Shown here in pieces: positions 23,414 to 35,897 of a stretch of DNA of 64,000 nt. The stretch comes from Lathyrus oleraceus (Eukaryota > Streptophyta > Magnoliopsida > Fabales > Fabaceae). The stretch's first letter is position 1. The number at the start of each line of letters is the position of its first letter. Location: contig NC_066584.1 in NCBI RefSeq assembly GCF_024323335.1, positions 237,503,494-237,567,493 of the forward strand, read 5' to 3'. Under the pieces are notes generated by a model. The model was not told the DNA's origin. It searched no databases and saw only the letters and a list, made by a program, of their open reading frames with translations. A program made the translations under genes and the position numbers.

Positions 23414-24655
23414 GTATCATGATGGTCGTCCAACTGGGAAGCTTGAATCCTGGAGGACACCTGCGAACAAGGTTGGGTGCCCCTGGCTTGTTACCACTGG
23501 ACTCTCCGATGACTGCCACGGTATGCTCATTTTGATAGCCGACGTTGTTGAACTTGACCGGGTTGAATTTCTTTTTCTTTGGACTCAACTTGCATGTTGC
23601 TGGGTGATAACCGATACCAAACATGTCGTATTTTTCTGCCACATTGACGACCTTACCCCAACCGGGAAGCGGGCCTTTCTCCAATTTCTGCTTGGCACTC
23701 TTCGCTGAGGATAGAATGGTAGCGGATGATTGATTGTTGTTGGCGGATGCATAACTGACATCTTCAAACTCTAGGCAGTGGAGCGGAACCTCGACGATCC
23801 CCTCATCTGTTTCGACATATCTGAAGGAAGAGAGTTAACTGACCAACAAATCTTCTTCCCCACACACAATTACCAGCTTGTCATCTATCAAGTACTTCAA
23901 CTTCTGATGCAAAGTAGAAGTGACTGCCCCAACGACATGAATCCATGGTCGACCAAACAAATAACTGTAGGCTGGATTGATGTCCATGACTTGAAAAGTA
24001 ATATCAAACGGGTGTGGCCCAATACAAATTGGCAAATCGACCTCCCCAATTACCTGCCTTTCGGGAACCATTGAAAGCTCTAACGATCAGTGCACTGGTT
24101 CTCATCTCGGGCCTTAAACTATAATTGACTTAATGTAGATTTTGGCAGTATATTAAGCAAGGATCCAGTATCAACAAGGACTCGGGATAAGAGAGGGTCA
24201 GTACATGTGGCCGAAATATATAGTACTTTGTTGTGGGCCTTTCCCTCAGGAGGTAACTCTGCTTCATTAAATCCCAGATACCTATTGGTGGTGATGTTGG
24301 CAACCACGTCGTCAAATTGATCGACCGTGATATCTTGCATCACGTGAGCAACATTTAGAACTTTCAGCAATGCTTTGCGATGAGCCTCAGAACTCAACAG
24401 CAAAGAGTAAAATTGATATTTTAGAAGGCGTCTAATTCAACTATTCAACAATCTTAAAGTCACTCTTCCTGATCAGTTTGAGGAACTCCTGACTTTCCTC
24501 ACAGGTGATACTCTTCTTGTGATCATCAGACTGTTCTTTTTCAACCACCGGCCCTTTTCCTTTGGAGACTTCGGCCTCTACTGCTTTGTCATTGTTAATA
24601 ACTCTCATCACTATCGGAGCAGTCGTCACGGTCGAAGTGGCGGGTACAGTTGTCT
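23414..24655 (-). pseudogene. Ogre A, right part: broken gag-protease (minus strand)
   Basis: Minus-strand translation parallels Ogre C gag-pro. A linker with EESQEFLKLIRKSDFKIVE (24520-24441) is followed by two in-frame TAG codons near 24430 where Gln is expected, then LLSSEAHRKALLKVLNVAHV. The protease triplet is DTG in RVLVDTGSLLNILPK (near 24170), followed by YLFGRPWIHVVGAVTSTLH (near 23960). The tail has PGWGKVVNVAEKYDMFGIGY (near 23660). At least two frameshifts are needed to connect these pieces. It joins 1-1198 once Ogre C and one CATAG are removed. Its 5' side on the minus strand stops abruptly near 24655 at LTR sequence of Ogre B. Confidence 0.88.
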
Positions 24656-26280
24656 CACCAATTGGTCAAAAATAGCAATTTTTGTATTTTCTTTATGATT
24701 TCTTTGTAAATGGACAATTATGGGTGAATTTAGGGTTTAATGGATTTTGGGTTGACTTTGGTCAAAGTTGACCAAAAAGTCAACTATTGACCAAAAAGTC
24801 AACTGTTGACCAAAGTCAACAATTGGTCAAAAATGACAATTTTTGCATTTTCTTGTATGGAATCATATGTACTGGTTTAAAATGGATGTAATGGATTGGA
24901 ATGGTTTTAAAAAATGATTGAAATTGGTTTCACAATTGGCTTGGATGTTTGACTTTTGCAAAGACAATAACTTGACTGATAATGTATATGAACAAGACCA
25001 TGAAATGGGACCACACGACTAGGGTTTTGATATAACATCCATGAACCAATGGTATGACCAACAAATGGCTTAAAACACAGAGGTTTGATTGTCCTGATGA
25101 CCAAATATGTGTCCACAACCAAATGAATAGCACCAAATACTTTGAATTAAAGCCAAGACTCCAAGCTAGGTCAAGCAACTTGACAATGAATACACAATCA
25201 AACCACCAAGTTCATTTGATTACCATCTCCTGATTAGGGCTTTGGAGGCCAAGATGAGGCCTAGGGAAGCTCCAAGAGATCCTGCCTTGAGAAATTAGGG
25301 TTTTTGATGCCCCATGTTGTCTAGTCACAACTTTGTTGAAGTCAAGCCTTCACCACCATCATCAGGGTTTCACATCCCCCATGTTGTTGATATGGTTAAA
25401 CTATGCCCTTGGATATTGATACCTGTGTGAACCCTGGCTTCCTGGGCCCCAGTTTCTTTTGAATTCATAAAGAATGATGCATGTGGATGAGTTATGGATG
25501 TATGCAAGTCATCTCTTGACCAAGTGATTAGATACATAGGTGAGAAGGGGAGGGAAAATTTAGGGGTACAACACTTAGGATTAGCCTCTTCATCTCCTCC
25601 CATTTCTTAAATTTCAAAATCTCTCCCCCCTTTTTTAAAATCTTCTTTTCTTGTGATTTCAAACTTAGACCTTATTTCAAATTAGAAACTTTTGCCATAT
25701 GCCGTTGCATTTTAAACTTTTTTCTTAAATCAAACTTGTAAATGAATTTAACCATATTGACTTAAAATTTCTAAAGACAAAAAGAACTAACACCCATTAA
25801 AACTTTTTGGCCTTTTGTGCCTCTTTTAAACTTAAATTTTGATTAAAAGCAATCCACTCATTTTTAAATTAATACCACGAACTACGAGGTTTTGATCCCT
25901 CATTTTTATGTTGGTATGTAGGCACAAGTCAGAAGGTCTTGTCAAACACAAAAATATAATTAATGAATTCTTTTCTCATCTCTACACTTTATTTGTTTCA
26001 AGCATCTTTTATACTAAAAAAAAACACATACACACATAAAAAAAAGGGCTCCCTAGGAGTACCTAGGACACTTTGGGTGCTAACACCTTCCCTCTGTGTA
26101 ATGAACCCCCTTACTTGTAATCTCTGGCATTTTATTAGTTTTGATTTGAAAACTTCTTATCTTTGGGTTTTGTTCATACTTTTCCCTTTTCCTTTGGAAA
26201 CAATAAAAGCACGGTGGTGACTCTGGTTTTATTGACGTTAAGTTTATCCATAGCTTAATGGTCATGAATTTACCGCTACA
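24656..26280 (+). repeat. Ogre B LTR, 3' portion (plus strand)
   Basis: It ends TTTACCGCTACA at 26280, like the Ogre C LTR. It carries the two U5 boxes (25879-25924 and 26075-26110), the CTCCCTAGGAGTACCTAGGA block and AAAAGCACGGTGGTGACTCT near its end. The left boundary near 24656 is a junction with Ogre A protease and is not a proper LTR start, so it is truncated. It contains a dense TTGAC array and a local direct repeat (CAATTGGTCAAAAATAGCAA at 24656 and a close copy near 24820). No credible genes. Confidence 0.75.
24752..24830. promoter_or_regulatory. Array of nine W-box cores (TTGAC) in the Ogre B LTR
   Basis: TTGAC on the plus strand starts at 24752, 24768, 24787 and 24806. The complementary GTCAA starts at 24761, 24779, 24798, 24815 and 24826. 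TTGAC(C/T) is the established WRKY transcription-factor site. Alternating strands at 8-19 base spacing also make the stretch partly self-complementary. Whether it is functional is inference. Confidence 0.6.
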
Positions 26281-26737
26281 TTCTGCTAAATAAAATTGAA
26301 TTTTTATGATGATAATTTTGAAATAAATTAATAACTATTTTTCTTAAAATGATGAAAACAATCACTCTAAGAATAATCGATTTCAGTAAGGAATGTCAAC
26401 AACAATCTGAGGACAGGTAAGTCTTGAAGTGTGAAGTATTGTTGGTATTCCCCAAGCAGTTGGTTTGGTAATTACTTTCCTTCCCAACAGTTCATCATTT
26501 ATCCCCAGCTTGGTTGATGAGTTCCTCCCCGAGTAATTTATCATCCCCGATAGAATTAAGCTGATGATCGATCCCCTTTGCAAATTCATATTCCCCAGCT
26601 GAGGTGCTCACATTTTGTTTGTGATTTGTGATTGGACCTTGGAGATCCGGAACCTCTATTTGGTTTCCATTTTGCATTTAATTGTGTTGCATAACTTCAG
26701 CAGTTTCTCCTTTGTGCGAATCAGATCCGGTTATCTT
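26281..26737 (+). other. Ogre B 3' untranslated region, left piece
   Basis: Follows the LTR end directly, with no primer site, gag or pol. Words such as TTGGTTTGGTAATTAC, TTCCCCAGC and TTATCCCC resemble the Ogre C 3' untranslated region near 16470. It continues at 36915 after the SIRE insertion. Confidence 0.6.
26733..26737. repeat. Target site duplication ATCTT (left) of the SIRE-type element
   Basis: ATCTT directly before the LTR TGAAGGTTGAG, repeated at 36915-36919 directly after TTCTTACA. Confidence 0.93.
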
Positions 26738-27757
26738 TGAAGGTTGAGAAAAATAAGAAAGGGGGGGGGGAGGGTGAATTGTTTTGGAAATAAAAACTTT
26801 TTCAAAAATCAGACACACGCAGAATAAAAAGAATTAACACATAATTTTATATTGGTTCGCTTGAAATTCAAAGTTACTCCAGTCCACCCGGCCAAGGTGA
26901 TTTCGCCTTCAAAAAGGACTTAATCCGCTATTCTGAAAGATTACACAACCAAACGTATAAGAGAATAATCTCTCTCAGCCCTCTCAAGTATTCAGACTGC
27001 GCAGAGTCACTTGAGGAAGTAGTTCAAGCAAGAGTAAATTGTAATGTAAAGTTCTTCTAACAAAAAGGAAATATTGCAGAAATATAAGAGCAATAGCTTT
27101 TCACGTAAAAGCAGCAGCTCGTGAAAAAGAGAGAGGATGAATGAAATTTTTGTGTGTCTCATGTGTTTTCTTGTGAAGTATTCCATTCTTTATATAGTCG
27201 TTGTGAAGGACCGTTGGGTTGAAGACAAAATCTTGGTCATTGAAGAATGATTAATGTCATTATTCTCTTTGTTTCTTTCTAAAACAGTTTTGTCTGCCTC
27301 ATTATTCCCTTCTTGAAATACTTTCTTTCCTTATTAAACTTCTTTTCGGTTATGCGTTCTGGACTGGTGAGTCTACGTCAGAGTCTTGATATATCAGATT
27401 TTGTTTCAGAGGATGATTAAGTAAACCCCATCAGAGCTTCTTAATGCTCTAGACTTCTTTCGTATCAGAGTCTGGATTCAGTAGTCTTTTAACGGAGCTT
27501 CTGACTTCTTAATGTTGCGCTGGTATCTGCGTTGGTTAGAGTCAGAACCTTTTGGACGCATCCTTTCTGAGTGGCATCTGATCATCGAATATTTGATATC
27601 TTATGAAATTTTGTATCTGATGTATGGTCAGAATCCTGCGTAAATGTTCAGAGTCCTGCACACTAAGAAAAAATCTCGTTAGAGTACCATTTTTGTTTCA
27701 TCCTTTGTTATCATCAAAATCTTAGAGATATATTGTAGAACCAACTTTGTTCTTACA
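26738..27757 (-). repeat. SIRE-type 3' LTR (1020 bp)
   Basis: In plus coordinates it runs TGAAGGTTGAG to TTGTTCTTACA and matches 35898-36914 closely. It has a run of ten G near 26761 and a minus-strand TATATAAA at 27196-27189. Confidence 0.93.
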
Positions 27758-27772
27758 ATCTCCCCCTTTTTG
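27758..27772 (-). other. Polypurine tract of SIRE-type element
   Basis: On the minus strand it reads CAAAAAGGGGGAGAT immediately before the LTR start TGTAAGAACA. Confidence 0.85.
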
Positions 27773-28167
27773 ATGATGACAAAACAATTCAGATTAAAGA
27801 TGAAACATTTAAAGAAACTCTTAGATCAGATAGTACAATGGGCTCCCCCTGAGTTAGATCTTTGGATAACTCAAAAGTTCTTACCGGACCTTCCATGGTT
27901 TGGTGCTTTTAGCTACTTTCCTGCATATCTTAAGTCATTGATTTAGTAATAGTTTATTGAAAATATTTGCAGTGCTTGAGAGGAATTAGTTATGTTTTCA
28001 TCAGAGTTGTTTTAGTTCTCCCCCTTTTTGTCAGAATCAAAAAGACATAGCAGCAAAAAAATGATATTGATAGAGAAGCATTTACAGATAAGCACATAAG
28101 GCAGAAGGCAGAAAGCAAGAAGCAGACATCAAAACATAGAAAGCAACAAGCAAAATAGCCTAGGTGC

Positions 28168-30509
28168 CTAAGGGTTTGGAGGCGGAGGCATCCTCTGAAG
28201 CAGCTGGGACAACATGTTCTAAATGTTAACGTTGATAGAGTCCTATTGATCCAGTCTGGCTCGAACTATCTGTTGTTCTTTCTGCAGTTCTTCGATAGTC
28301 TTCAAGACCAGAGGGACGAACCCAGAGTTGGAGTGTTCCCCCTGAGTCAGTTCATCAGTTTTGGCTTTGGCAGCAGCTTCTTCAGCAATGCGAGCTGCTT
28401 CTTCAGCGTCGGCTTTAGCTTTTGCCTCAGCCTCAGCAGCAACAGCATCAACAATAGCCTTTGCTTTAGGTTCTTTGATTCTCTGAAGTTCTTCTAGACA
28501 CGCTTTCTCTTTAGCTTCCTTCCTTGCCCGTTCCTCAGCTTCTCTGGCTAGGCGCTCTTGAAGTCTAATCCCAGCGTCTCTGATGAAGTCGTTGCAGACT
28601 TATTCAGAGAGGCCTTTCAGCTTGAAGGCTTCAGAGGTCATCCAACTTATCACTCTGTTCTAGTGGATCCTTACAGGAGAGGGATCATCACTGATACTAG
28701 AGTTGATGGTCAGAGACTTGACCTTATCAACTGAAGACTCTACAAAAACCTTGGTTGCTTCTTCAAGGGTAGGAAGGGTAGTTTCTAGTTCATTGGCAGA
28801 GGCTGGGGAGGGTGAGGAGGGTGATATGGGGGCACTTAGATTAAGTGTGGGAGTTGTTGGGTCAGCGGAAGTGATGGATGGTGGTATGTCAGAGTGGGTT
28901 GGTTCATAGTGGTTTGCTTCATATGGTTATGGTTCAAAGTGGTTTGGTTCAGATTGTTATGGTTCATATGTGGTTGGATTTGGATGTTCTGGAGGTGGGG
29001 AAGTGACTTCAGGTTCAGAGGCCATAGCACGAGCTTGGAGCTGAGCCAGAGTGGGGGATTGAGGGTCAGATGGTTTAGTATCAAAGGAGAGTTCATAGTA
29101 AGGTGGGGATTGAGGAGATGGTGATGATGATGGTGAGGTGGTTTCATTCAGCATTTTTGCTTCTGAAACAGGTAATGTTGTGGTGGCGAGGTTGAATTTT
29201 AGAGATGGTGGGTTAGAAGATCTGGTGGTTAAGGGAGGAGTTTCAGCATAGGTGTATATGGGGGTTGTTTGGTGAAGAGAATAAGCAATTGGTTTAATTT
29301 TGACAGAGGGAGGGAGAGATACAGACTTACCTGGAGAGCCAACCAGAGGAACTGGGGGTCTTGATCCAGAGGATTCTCATAGCTTAGCTTGCTTCGCCTT
29401 CTTGGACTTCTCAGAGGGTTCTCGCATCCTCTTCATGAAATTTGGTGGATGCTCAGGTAGCCAGTCCACTGAGAATTCAGAGATATCCACCCCTTGCTTG
29501 GCAAGGTCCTCTAGATAGTAGGCTATTACCTCTAGTTGGGAATATCCCTCTGATCTTTGAGTGCTTCCCAAGATGTATCAAGTGTTAGTTTGGCTCTGAC
29601 TTGATCAATGATTCACATGCTCTTCAGATTCCGAGCATTCAAAGGTCTTCCAGTGTCAATGGTGACATCTTCCATGAGTCTGAGCTGAATCAGATGGTCC
29701 ACGAGGCCACTCTCGATCAATACATCAGATATCAGTCTCTCCAGAGGGATGTAGTTCCTTGTCTTCATGTTGTTTCTGGTGTCTTTAACTGAATCTCTGA
29801 GGTACTTGAAGAGGAGTGCAAGTAGACAAAGTTTCAAACCCTTGTGAATGCAGTACAAGATGCACTTCTGATCTGTGTTGATGTAGTCATAAGAGTTTGA
29901 AGCAGGACGATGATGGATGGTGCCTAAGATGATCTTCAGCCAGACCCGGAGATTCTGGTGTAGTTCCTTGTTCTTGGAGTGCTTGCCTTCAGCACTCTAT
30001 TGGAAGATGGTAGGGTTTTTTTCCTAGGATAAGTACTTTGCCCTAGGGTTTATGTTATAGATGCGTCTTCCTCCTATCTTCTCCATGTTCAGAAGAGAAG
30101 TAATTGATTTCTCAATGATGACTATCTTGACTCCCAGAACGTAGGAGACAATGTAGTGATCATCTGAGTCTGCAAAACGCCAGAACTCTTTCACCAGATT
30201 CGTGTACACAGGGCCATAGAGGCGTTGAAAGTAATTTTTCCACCCTTGCTTTTTCAGTTCTTCAGTGAGGTCGACGCCATTGCGCTTCATGTTTTCGAAA
30301 TCAACCAAAGTTTCACAAAGAACTTCAAGATTATCAAATGCAGTTGCTATATGAATGTGGGGATCACGATCAAGAATGTGGGGTTCCCTATAGATTGGAG
30401 TTGAGGCGACGCCGGTGGTTGCAGTGGTTTGTTGGCTAGAACTGGGTGCTTGCTCTATTGAGTTCGTCTATTGGGAGAAGTTGTAAACTGATTGTTGCTG
30501 AGAATCCAT
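28168..30509 (-). pseudogene. Env-like region of SIRE-type element (broken)
   Basis: Starts at ATG 30509 (MDSQQQSVYNFSQ, then a stop). A 'putative plant transposon protein' domain follows at 30308-30024 (GWKNYFQRLYGPVYTNLVKE and SYVLGVKIVIIEKSITSLL) and continues at 29858-29613 (GLKLCLLALLFKYLRDSVKD). A Pro/Ser/Thr/His-rich middle lies near 29150-28840. The C-terminal part (about 28580-28250) is a long Ala/Glu/Lys coiled coil (AIVDAVAAEAEAKAKADAEE). A TAG after RARLDQ near 28235 stands where Gln would keep the frame open to the natural stop at 28170-28168. Such ORFs lie between pol and the 3' LTR in SIRE elements; an envelope function is a suggestion in the literature, not demonstrated here. 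I see no clear membrane anchor in the surviving pieces. Confidence 0.75.
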
Positions 30510-31038
30510 GAAGAACAGTTAAGGATGATGATGAATGTTTGAAGAACTTGATGAAGACTGCAGAAATCCTTTGAAGGAGGTGAAGAATTGAGAGAGAGGG
30601 TTTTGTGAGGTCGTGAGTGTGAAAGTGTGCAAGTGTAGCTTATGAAATGAATATATACACATTTAGGGTGCATGCAAAACAACAGTAGAAAGTTGAGTTT
30701 AACAGATAGGAAATTGAATGCAGCACGATAACCAAGTAAGCATGTTTTTTGAGGAGAATGATTACAGCCCATGATGAAGTCTAATCCCCAAATCAGCACA
30801 CTGCTCGAGGAGATATCAAGAGTCTATTTCTTGATTACTGCTAGATAGCTGTCTAGAAGTTCTAAGGTCAGACGCAAGATGTACCACGTGTTACTTTATC
30901 TGATCTTCAGGAATACCAAAGGGTTGAATCCTAGAGATTTCTAACTCAGATGACTTCTAACTGGTAGTAGCATCAGAGTCAGATACAGAATCCAGGTGTT
31001 TACATCAGAGTCTTATTTTGCAATCTCAAAGGCACATT

Positions 31039-32857
31039 TCATTCTGGACAATTTTGAATGTTTAGATTTTTCAAGATAAAGGAGAATATATCTTCAACAA
31101 GGGGTTTGGTAAAAATATCAGCCCATTGATGGTCTGTATCAATGAATTTTAATGTTATTACCCCTTTCTGAACATAGTCTCTAATGAAATGCTGTTTTAT
31201 TTCTATGTGCTTAGCTCTTGAATAAAAATAGGATTCTTACTTAAACAGATGGCGGCAGTATTGTCACAGAAGATAGGAATGTTACTCTCAAAGATGTGAA
31301 GATCTTCTAGTTGATTCTTCATCCAGAGCATCTTAGTAGTGCATAGTGATGCTGAAATATGTTTTGCTTCTGCAGTGGACAGAGCTATGGTTGATTGCCT
31401 TTTGTTGGCCTAGGATATCAGATTCTTTCCCAAGAGCTGACAGTTCCCAGATGTACTTTTATGTTCCATTTTGTCCCCTGCATAATCTGCATCACAGTAA
31501 CCAGGAAGTCTATAGTCTGATGTTTTCTCATACATCAGGCCCATATTAAGGGTTCCTTTCAGATACCTGTGTATTCTTTTAACAACCGTTAAATGAGATT
31601 CTCTAGGATCTGATTGGAATCTGGCACAGAGACATACACTAAATAGAATATCAGGGCGTGTAGCAGTCAAATAGAGAAGAGAGCCTATCATACCACGATA
31701 GAGCTTCTGATAAACCTTCTAGCTAACTTCTTCTTTTTCCAGAATGCAAGTTGGATGCATAGATGTCTTAGCAGGTTTGCGTTCCGCCATTTCGAATTTC
31801 TTCAGAATGTATTTTATGTATTTACTTTGACGAACGTAGGTAGCTTCTGAAGCTTGATTGATTTAAATTCCTAGAAAGAACTTTAGTTCTTTCATTAAGC
31901 TCATTTCAAATTTTTCCTGCATTAGCTCAGAGAATTCTTGACATACAGAAGGATTAGCTGAACCAAAAATAATGTCATCAACATATATCTGGCATATCAT
32001 GAGGTTATTACTAATGTTTTTACAGAAGAGTGTAGAGTCAACTTTTCCTCTAATAAAGTCATGTTCCAGAAGAAAATTGCTTAGTAAGCTCTAGGGGCTT
32101 GTTTTAAACCGTATAATGATTTCTTAAGTTTAAAAACATGTTCTAGACAACTGGAGTTTTCAAAACCTGGAGGTTGATTTACATACACTTCTTCTGATAT
32201 ATAACCATTAATAAATGCACTCTTGACATCCATTTTATATAGTTTGATTGAGTGATTTACAGCAAATGAAACAAGTAAGCGAATAGATTCTAACTTGGCG
32301 ACTGGGGTAAAGGTTTCGTTGTAGTTAATGCCTTCTTATTGATTGTACCCTTGTGCCACCAGTCGAGCTTTATTTCTGACAACTTCCTCTTTTTCGTTTA
32401 GTTTGTTTCTAAACACCCATCTGGTTCCAATAATGTGAGTTCCTTTAGGCTTTGGAACAAGATCCCATACGTAATTCTTTGATAATTGATCTAGCTCTTC
32501 TTTCATACCTAGAACCCAGTCGTTGTCTTGAAGTGCCTCATCACAGGAAGTAGGCTCAATAAGAGATACTAGTCCTAGAGGGATTTCTTCAGGTACCTTG
32601 AATGTTGACCTAATTCGGACAGGTTGATCCTTGTTTCCCAGAATCAAATCTTCAAAGATGTTGGAGCGGCTTCTTGATTTCTTCTGGATAGTTGAGGCTT
32701 TAGTGGCATCTGGACTTTGTTTATCAGATACTTCTGGTGCTTTGGTCTTTTCGTCAGAACCTGCAAGAGTAATCTCCAGTTCTGCAAGTTTCTCAACTAG
32801 CTTTAACTTTTCAGGGTCAAGCTTATCGTCAAACCTAGCATGAATTGATTCTTCCAC
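31039..32857 (-). pseudogene. SIRE-type reverse transcriptase and RNase H (broken)
   Basis: The frame begins with a linker (MEESIHARFDDKLDPEKL) and enters RT (MKEELDQLSKNYVWDLVPKP, then TRWVFRNKLNEKEEVVRNKA). TAA 32338-32336 follows GYNQ where a second Gln is expected. The catalytic motif QIYVDDIIFGSAN is readable near 31990-31950. RNase H lies at 31691-31410 (PGYCDADYAGDKMEHKSTSG) with further stops downstream, and the family's C-terminal HQWADIFTKPL is near 31130. Pol ends at TGA 31041-31039. Confidence 0.88.
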
Positions 32858-32866
32858 AATTTTGGT

Positions 32867-34123
32867 TTATATGTTGTATACTCTGTAGCCTTTAGAGTGT
32901 TCTGAGTATCCTAACATAATACCTTTTTGTGCTTTTGAATCAAACTTGTTCAGATGTTCTTTAGTATTCAGAATAAAGCAAGAACATCCAAAAGGATGAA
33001 AATAAGAAATGTTGGGTTTTCTTCCCTTACACAGTTCATAAGGAGTCTTCTCCATAATAGGTCTTATAGAGATTCTATTCTGAATATAACACGCCGTATT
33101 TACCGCTTTAGCCCAAAAGTGCTTTGCCATATTTGTTTCATTGATCATGGTTCTGGCCATCTCTCAGAGTGTCCTATTCTTCCTTTCTACAACTCCATTT
33201 TGTTATGGAGTTATAGGACATGAGAAATCATGGGATATTCCATTAGAATCGAATAGTTCTTCAAAAAAATTATTTTCAAATTCTCCACCATGATCACTTC
33301 TGACTCTGATGATTTTAGAGTCAAATTCGTTTTGCACTTTGGAACAGAAGCTAGTGAATACAGAGTGAGACTCACTCTTGTGCTTTAGGAATTTTACCCA
33401 TGTCCAGCGACTAAAATCATCAATAATAACTAGTCCATATTTCTTTCCATTGACTGATGCTGTTTTAACAGGTCCAAACAGGTCAATGTGAAGAAGTTCC
33501 AGAGGCTTAGAGGTGGAAACAATATTTTTCTTTTTAAGAGATGTTTTGGAAAATTTCCATTTCTGACATGCCTCACATAGAGCATCTGAAGAATACTTCA
33601 GCTTGGGTAAACCTCTGACTAACTCGAGTTTATTTAGCTGAGAAAGTTTTCTCATGCTAATGTGGCCCAAGCGTTTATGCCATGCCCATTGCTCTTCATG
33701 AACATACATCAGACATTTTACATTTTGTTCTTTTAAGTCTAAAAGATTTATTTTGTAAATATTGTTTTTCCTCTTGCCAGTGAATAAGATTATTCCATTA
33801 TTCTGATTAATTGCTTTACATATTTTTTTATTGAAGATTACATCATAGCCGTTATCACTTAATTGACTTATTGATAACAGGTTATGCATTAATCCTTCTA
33901 CATAGAGAACATCAGATATAGAGGGAAGAGTTCCATTACCAATAGTTCTGGAGCCTCTGATCCTTCCTTTCTGATTTCCTCCGAAACCTACGAAGCCATC
34001 ATCTTTAAGTTCCAGGCTTTGAAACATATACTTTCTTCTTGTCATGTGTCGCGAGCATCCAGAGTCCAGGTACCATGACTGGTGTCTTAACTCTGCTGCA
34101 TAAGATATCTGCAACATAAACAA
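32867..34123 (-). pseudogene. SIRE-type protease and integrase (broken)
   Basis: The 34123-33206 frame: copia protease motif WYLDSGCSRHMTR, pre-integrase linker, zinc finger WHKRLGH...CEACQKWK, then catalytic D in HIDLFGPV and D in VRSDHGGEFENNFFEEL. TAA 33205-33203 interrupts after SCPITP, where related proteins continue Gln-Gln-Asn-Gly. The third catalytic region and the C-terminus are at 33160-32867 (MARTMINETNMAKHFWAKAV, then HPFGCSCFILN). The protease and gag frames overlap out of phase around 34005-34123, indicating a frameshift. Confidence 0.88.
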
Positions 34124-35815
34124 TCTTATCCTTTGGTACCCATAATCTTTTGGGTCCTTTATGATTAGTTTTCCTAGAGTTTCTTAGAACTTTGGGTTTT
34201 CTAGCATTATCAAAACTTTGTGCTTGTGTATGTGTGTAGTGATAAGAAAACGGAGATTTAGGTTTGTCATTTGTGGAAGATTTATCTTCATTGGGGTCAT
34301 ACCCTATTCCTCTTTTGTTATTCTGACTTACTCCATAAATCATGGATGCCATTCTGCTTCTCTCTATCCCATTTTTCAGAAACTTTTGAAACGATTTTTC
34401 ATATTCATAAATTACTGTGTTCGAAGTTTGTGGAGCTTGAGATAACGCTTCTTCAAGTTTTAAACATTGTTTATTTGTGGAGTCTCTTTCTAATATTAAA
34501 GTTCGGTTTTCATCTTTTAGTTCTGAGACTGTCATCTCAAGTTTACCACATTCTTCGATGGTTTCTTCAAGAACCTCTTTTACCACTTTAAATTTTTGTT
34601 TAAGTTTCTGATATGAGTTTAGAGTTTCAGAAAGGCATGATTCAAGGTCAGAGTGAGATAGATAAGAAAAAATACCTCTTCAGATTCAGATTCTTCATCT
34701 GATGTATTTCTGGAGGTGGTAGCCATGAGTGCAACATTTGTCTGTTCTACAGAGTCTGATTTTGAGGAATCAGATCCACTGTTGTCCTAGGTAGCCATCA
34801 GTCCCTTTTTAGTTCTGAATGAACTTTTCTTGAAATTTTCTCTTCTAGAGCTTTCTTTCTTCAACTTGGGACATTCATTTCTGTAATGACCTATTTCCTT
34901 ACATTCATAGCATGTTATATCTTTGTTTGACTTACCTCTGGAAGTTGATTCTGATCGACCCCCCTTGGGTCTTGGTCTTCTGAAGTTATTGTTCCTTTTT
35001 CTCCAGAGTTGTTTTACTCTTCTAGTTAAAAGGGATAATTCTTCTTCGTCGTTAGAGTCTTCCTTCTCAGAGTCATCATTGTCTTTTTCTTCAGCTTGAA
35101 GGGCTTTGTTTCTATCTGGTTTGCGTCTTTCGGATCTGGACTTTAGTGCTACAGACTTAATCTTTTTTTGAGGTTCATCTTCCTCCAGTTCTATCTCGTG
35201 GCTTCTGAGTGAACCGACGAGTTCCTCAAGGCTGGTATTGTTCAGATCTTTTGATAACTTTAAAGTTGTGACCATGGGTTTCCATTTCTTTGGCAAGCTT
35301 CTAACAATCTTTTTGACATGATCCGCAATTGTATATCCTTTATCCAACACTTTGAGTACTGCAATTAAAGTTTGAAATATAGAAAACATTACCTCTACAA
35401 CTTCATCGTCCTCCATTTTGAAGGCTTCATATTTCTGGATTAGAGCCAGAGCCTTTGTTTCTTTGACTTGAGAATTTCCTTCATGAGTCATCCTCAGGGA
35501 GTCAAGTATTTCTTTAGTTGTTCCCCTATTGGTGATCTTTTCATATTCATAGTAGGAAATAACATTGAGTAGTATCGTTCTAGATTTGTGATGGTTTTTG
35601 AATTCACGCTTCTGATCATCTAACATTCTGCTTCTGGGAATAGCAACTCCAGCGTCTGTCACAGGTGGTATGTAGCCAATTGTGACAATATCCCATAGAT
35701 CAACGTCGTAGCCCAGAAAGAAACTTTCAATTTTGTCTTTCCAATAATCAAAATTTTCTCCATCAAAGATTGGAGGTTTAGCATTCTAACTATCTCTTTC
35801 ATTGGTGTTGGCCAT
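34005..35815 (-). pseudogene. gag: SIRE-type gag (broken)
   Basis: ATG 35815 opens MANTNERDS then TAG at codon 10 (35788-35786), followed by NAKPPIFDGENFDYWKDKIE, the copia gag start. The main frame 35662-34790 holds the UBN2-type gag core and zinc knuckle CYECKEIGHYRNEC (C-x2-C-x4-H-x4-C, intact). TAG 34789-34787 follows LMAT, probably from Trp. The last part (34586-34005) is a Glu/Leu-rich coiled coil (LEETIEECGKLEMTVSELKD), usual for the long SIRE gag. Confidence 0.88.
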
Positions 35816-35880
35816 AGTTTTTCTCACGCTGGATCTCTCTACACTGTTAAGTGTTTGATTAGAAAATCAATAACAAAGTC

Positions 35881-35897
35881 GGAGGTCTGATACCAAT
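35881..35897 (-). other. Primer binding site, initiator-Met tRNA type
   Basis: On the minus strand it reads ATTGGTATCAGACCTCC right after the 5' LTR end CCTTCA. TGGTATCAGA is the canonical copia primer site. Confidence 0.92.
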
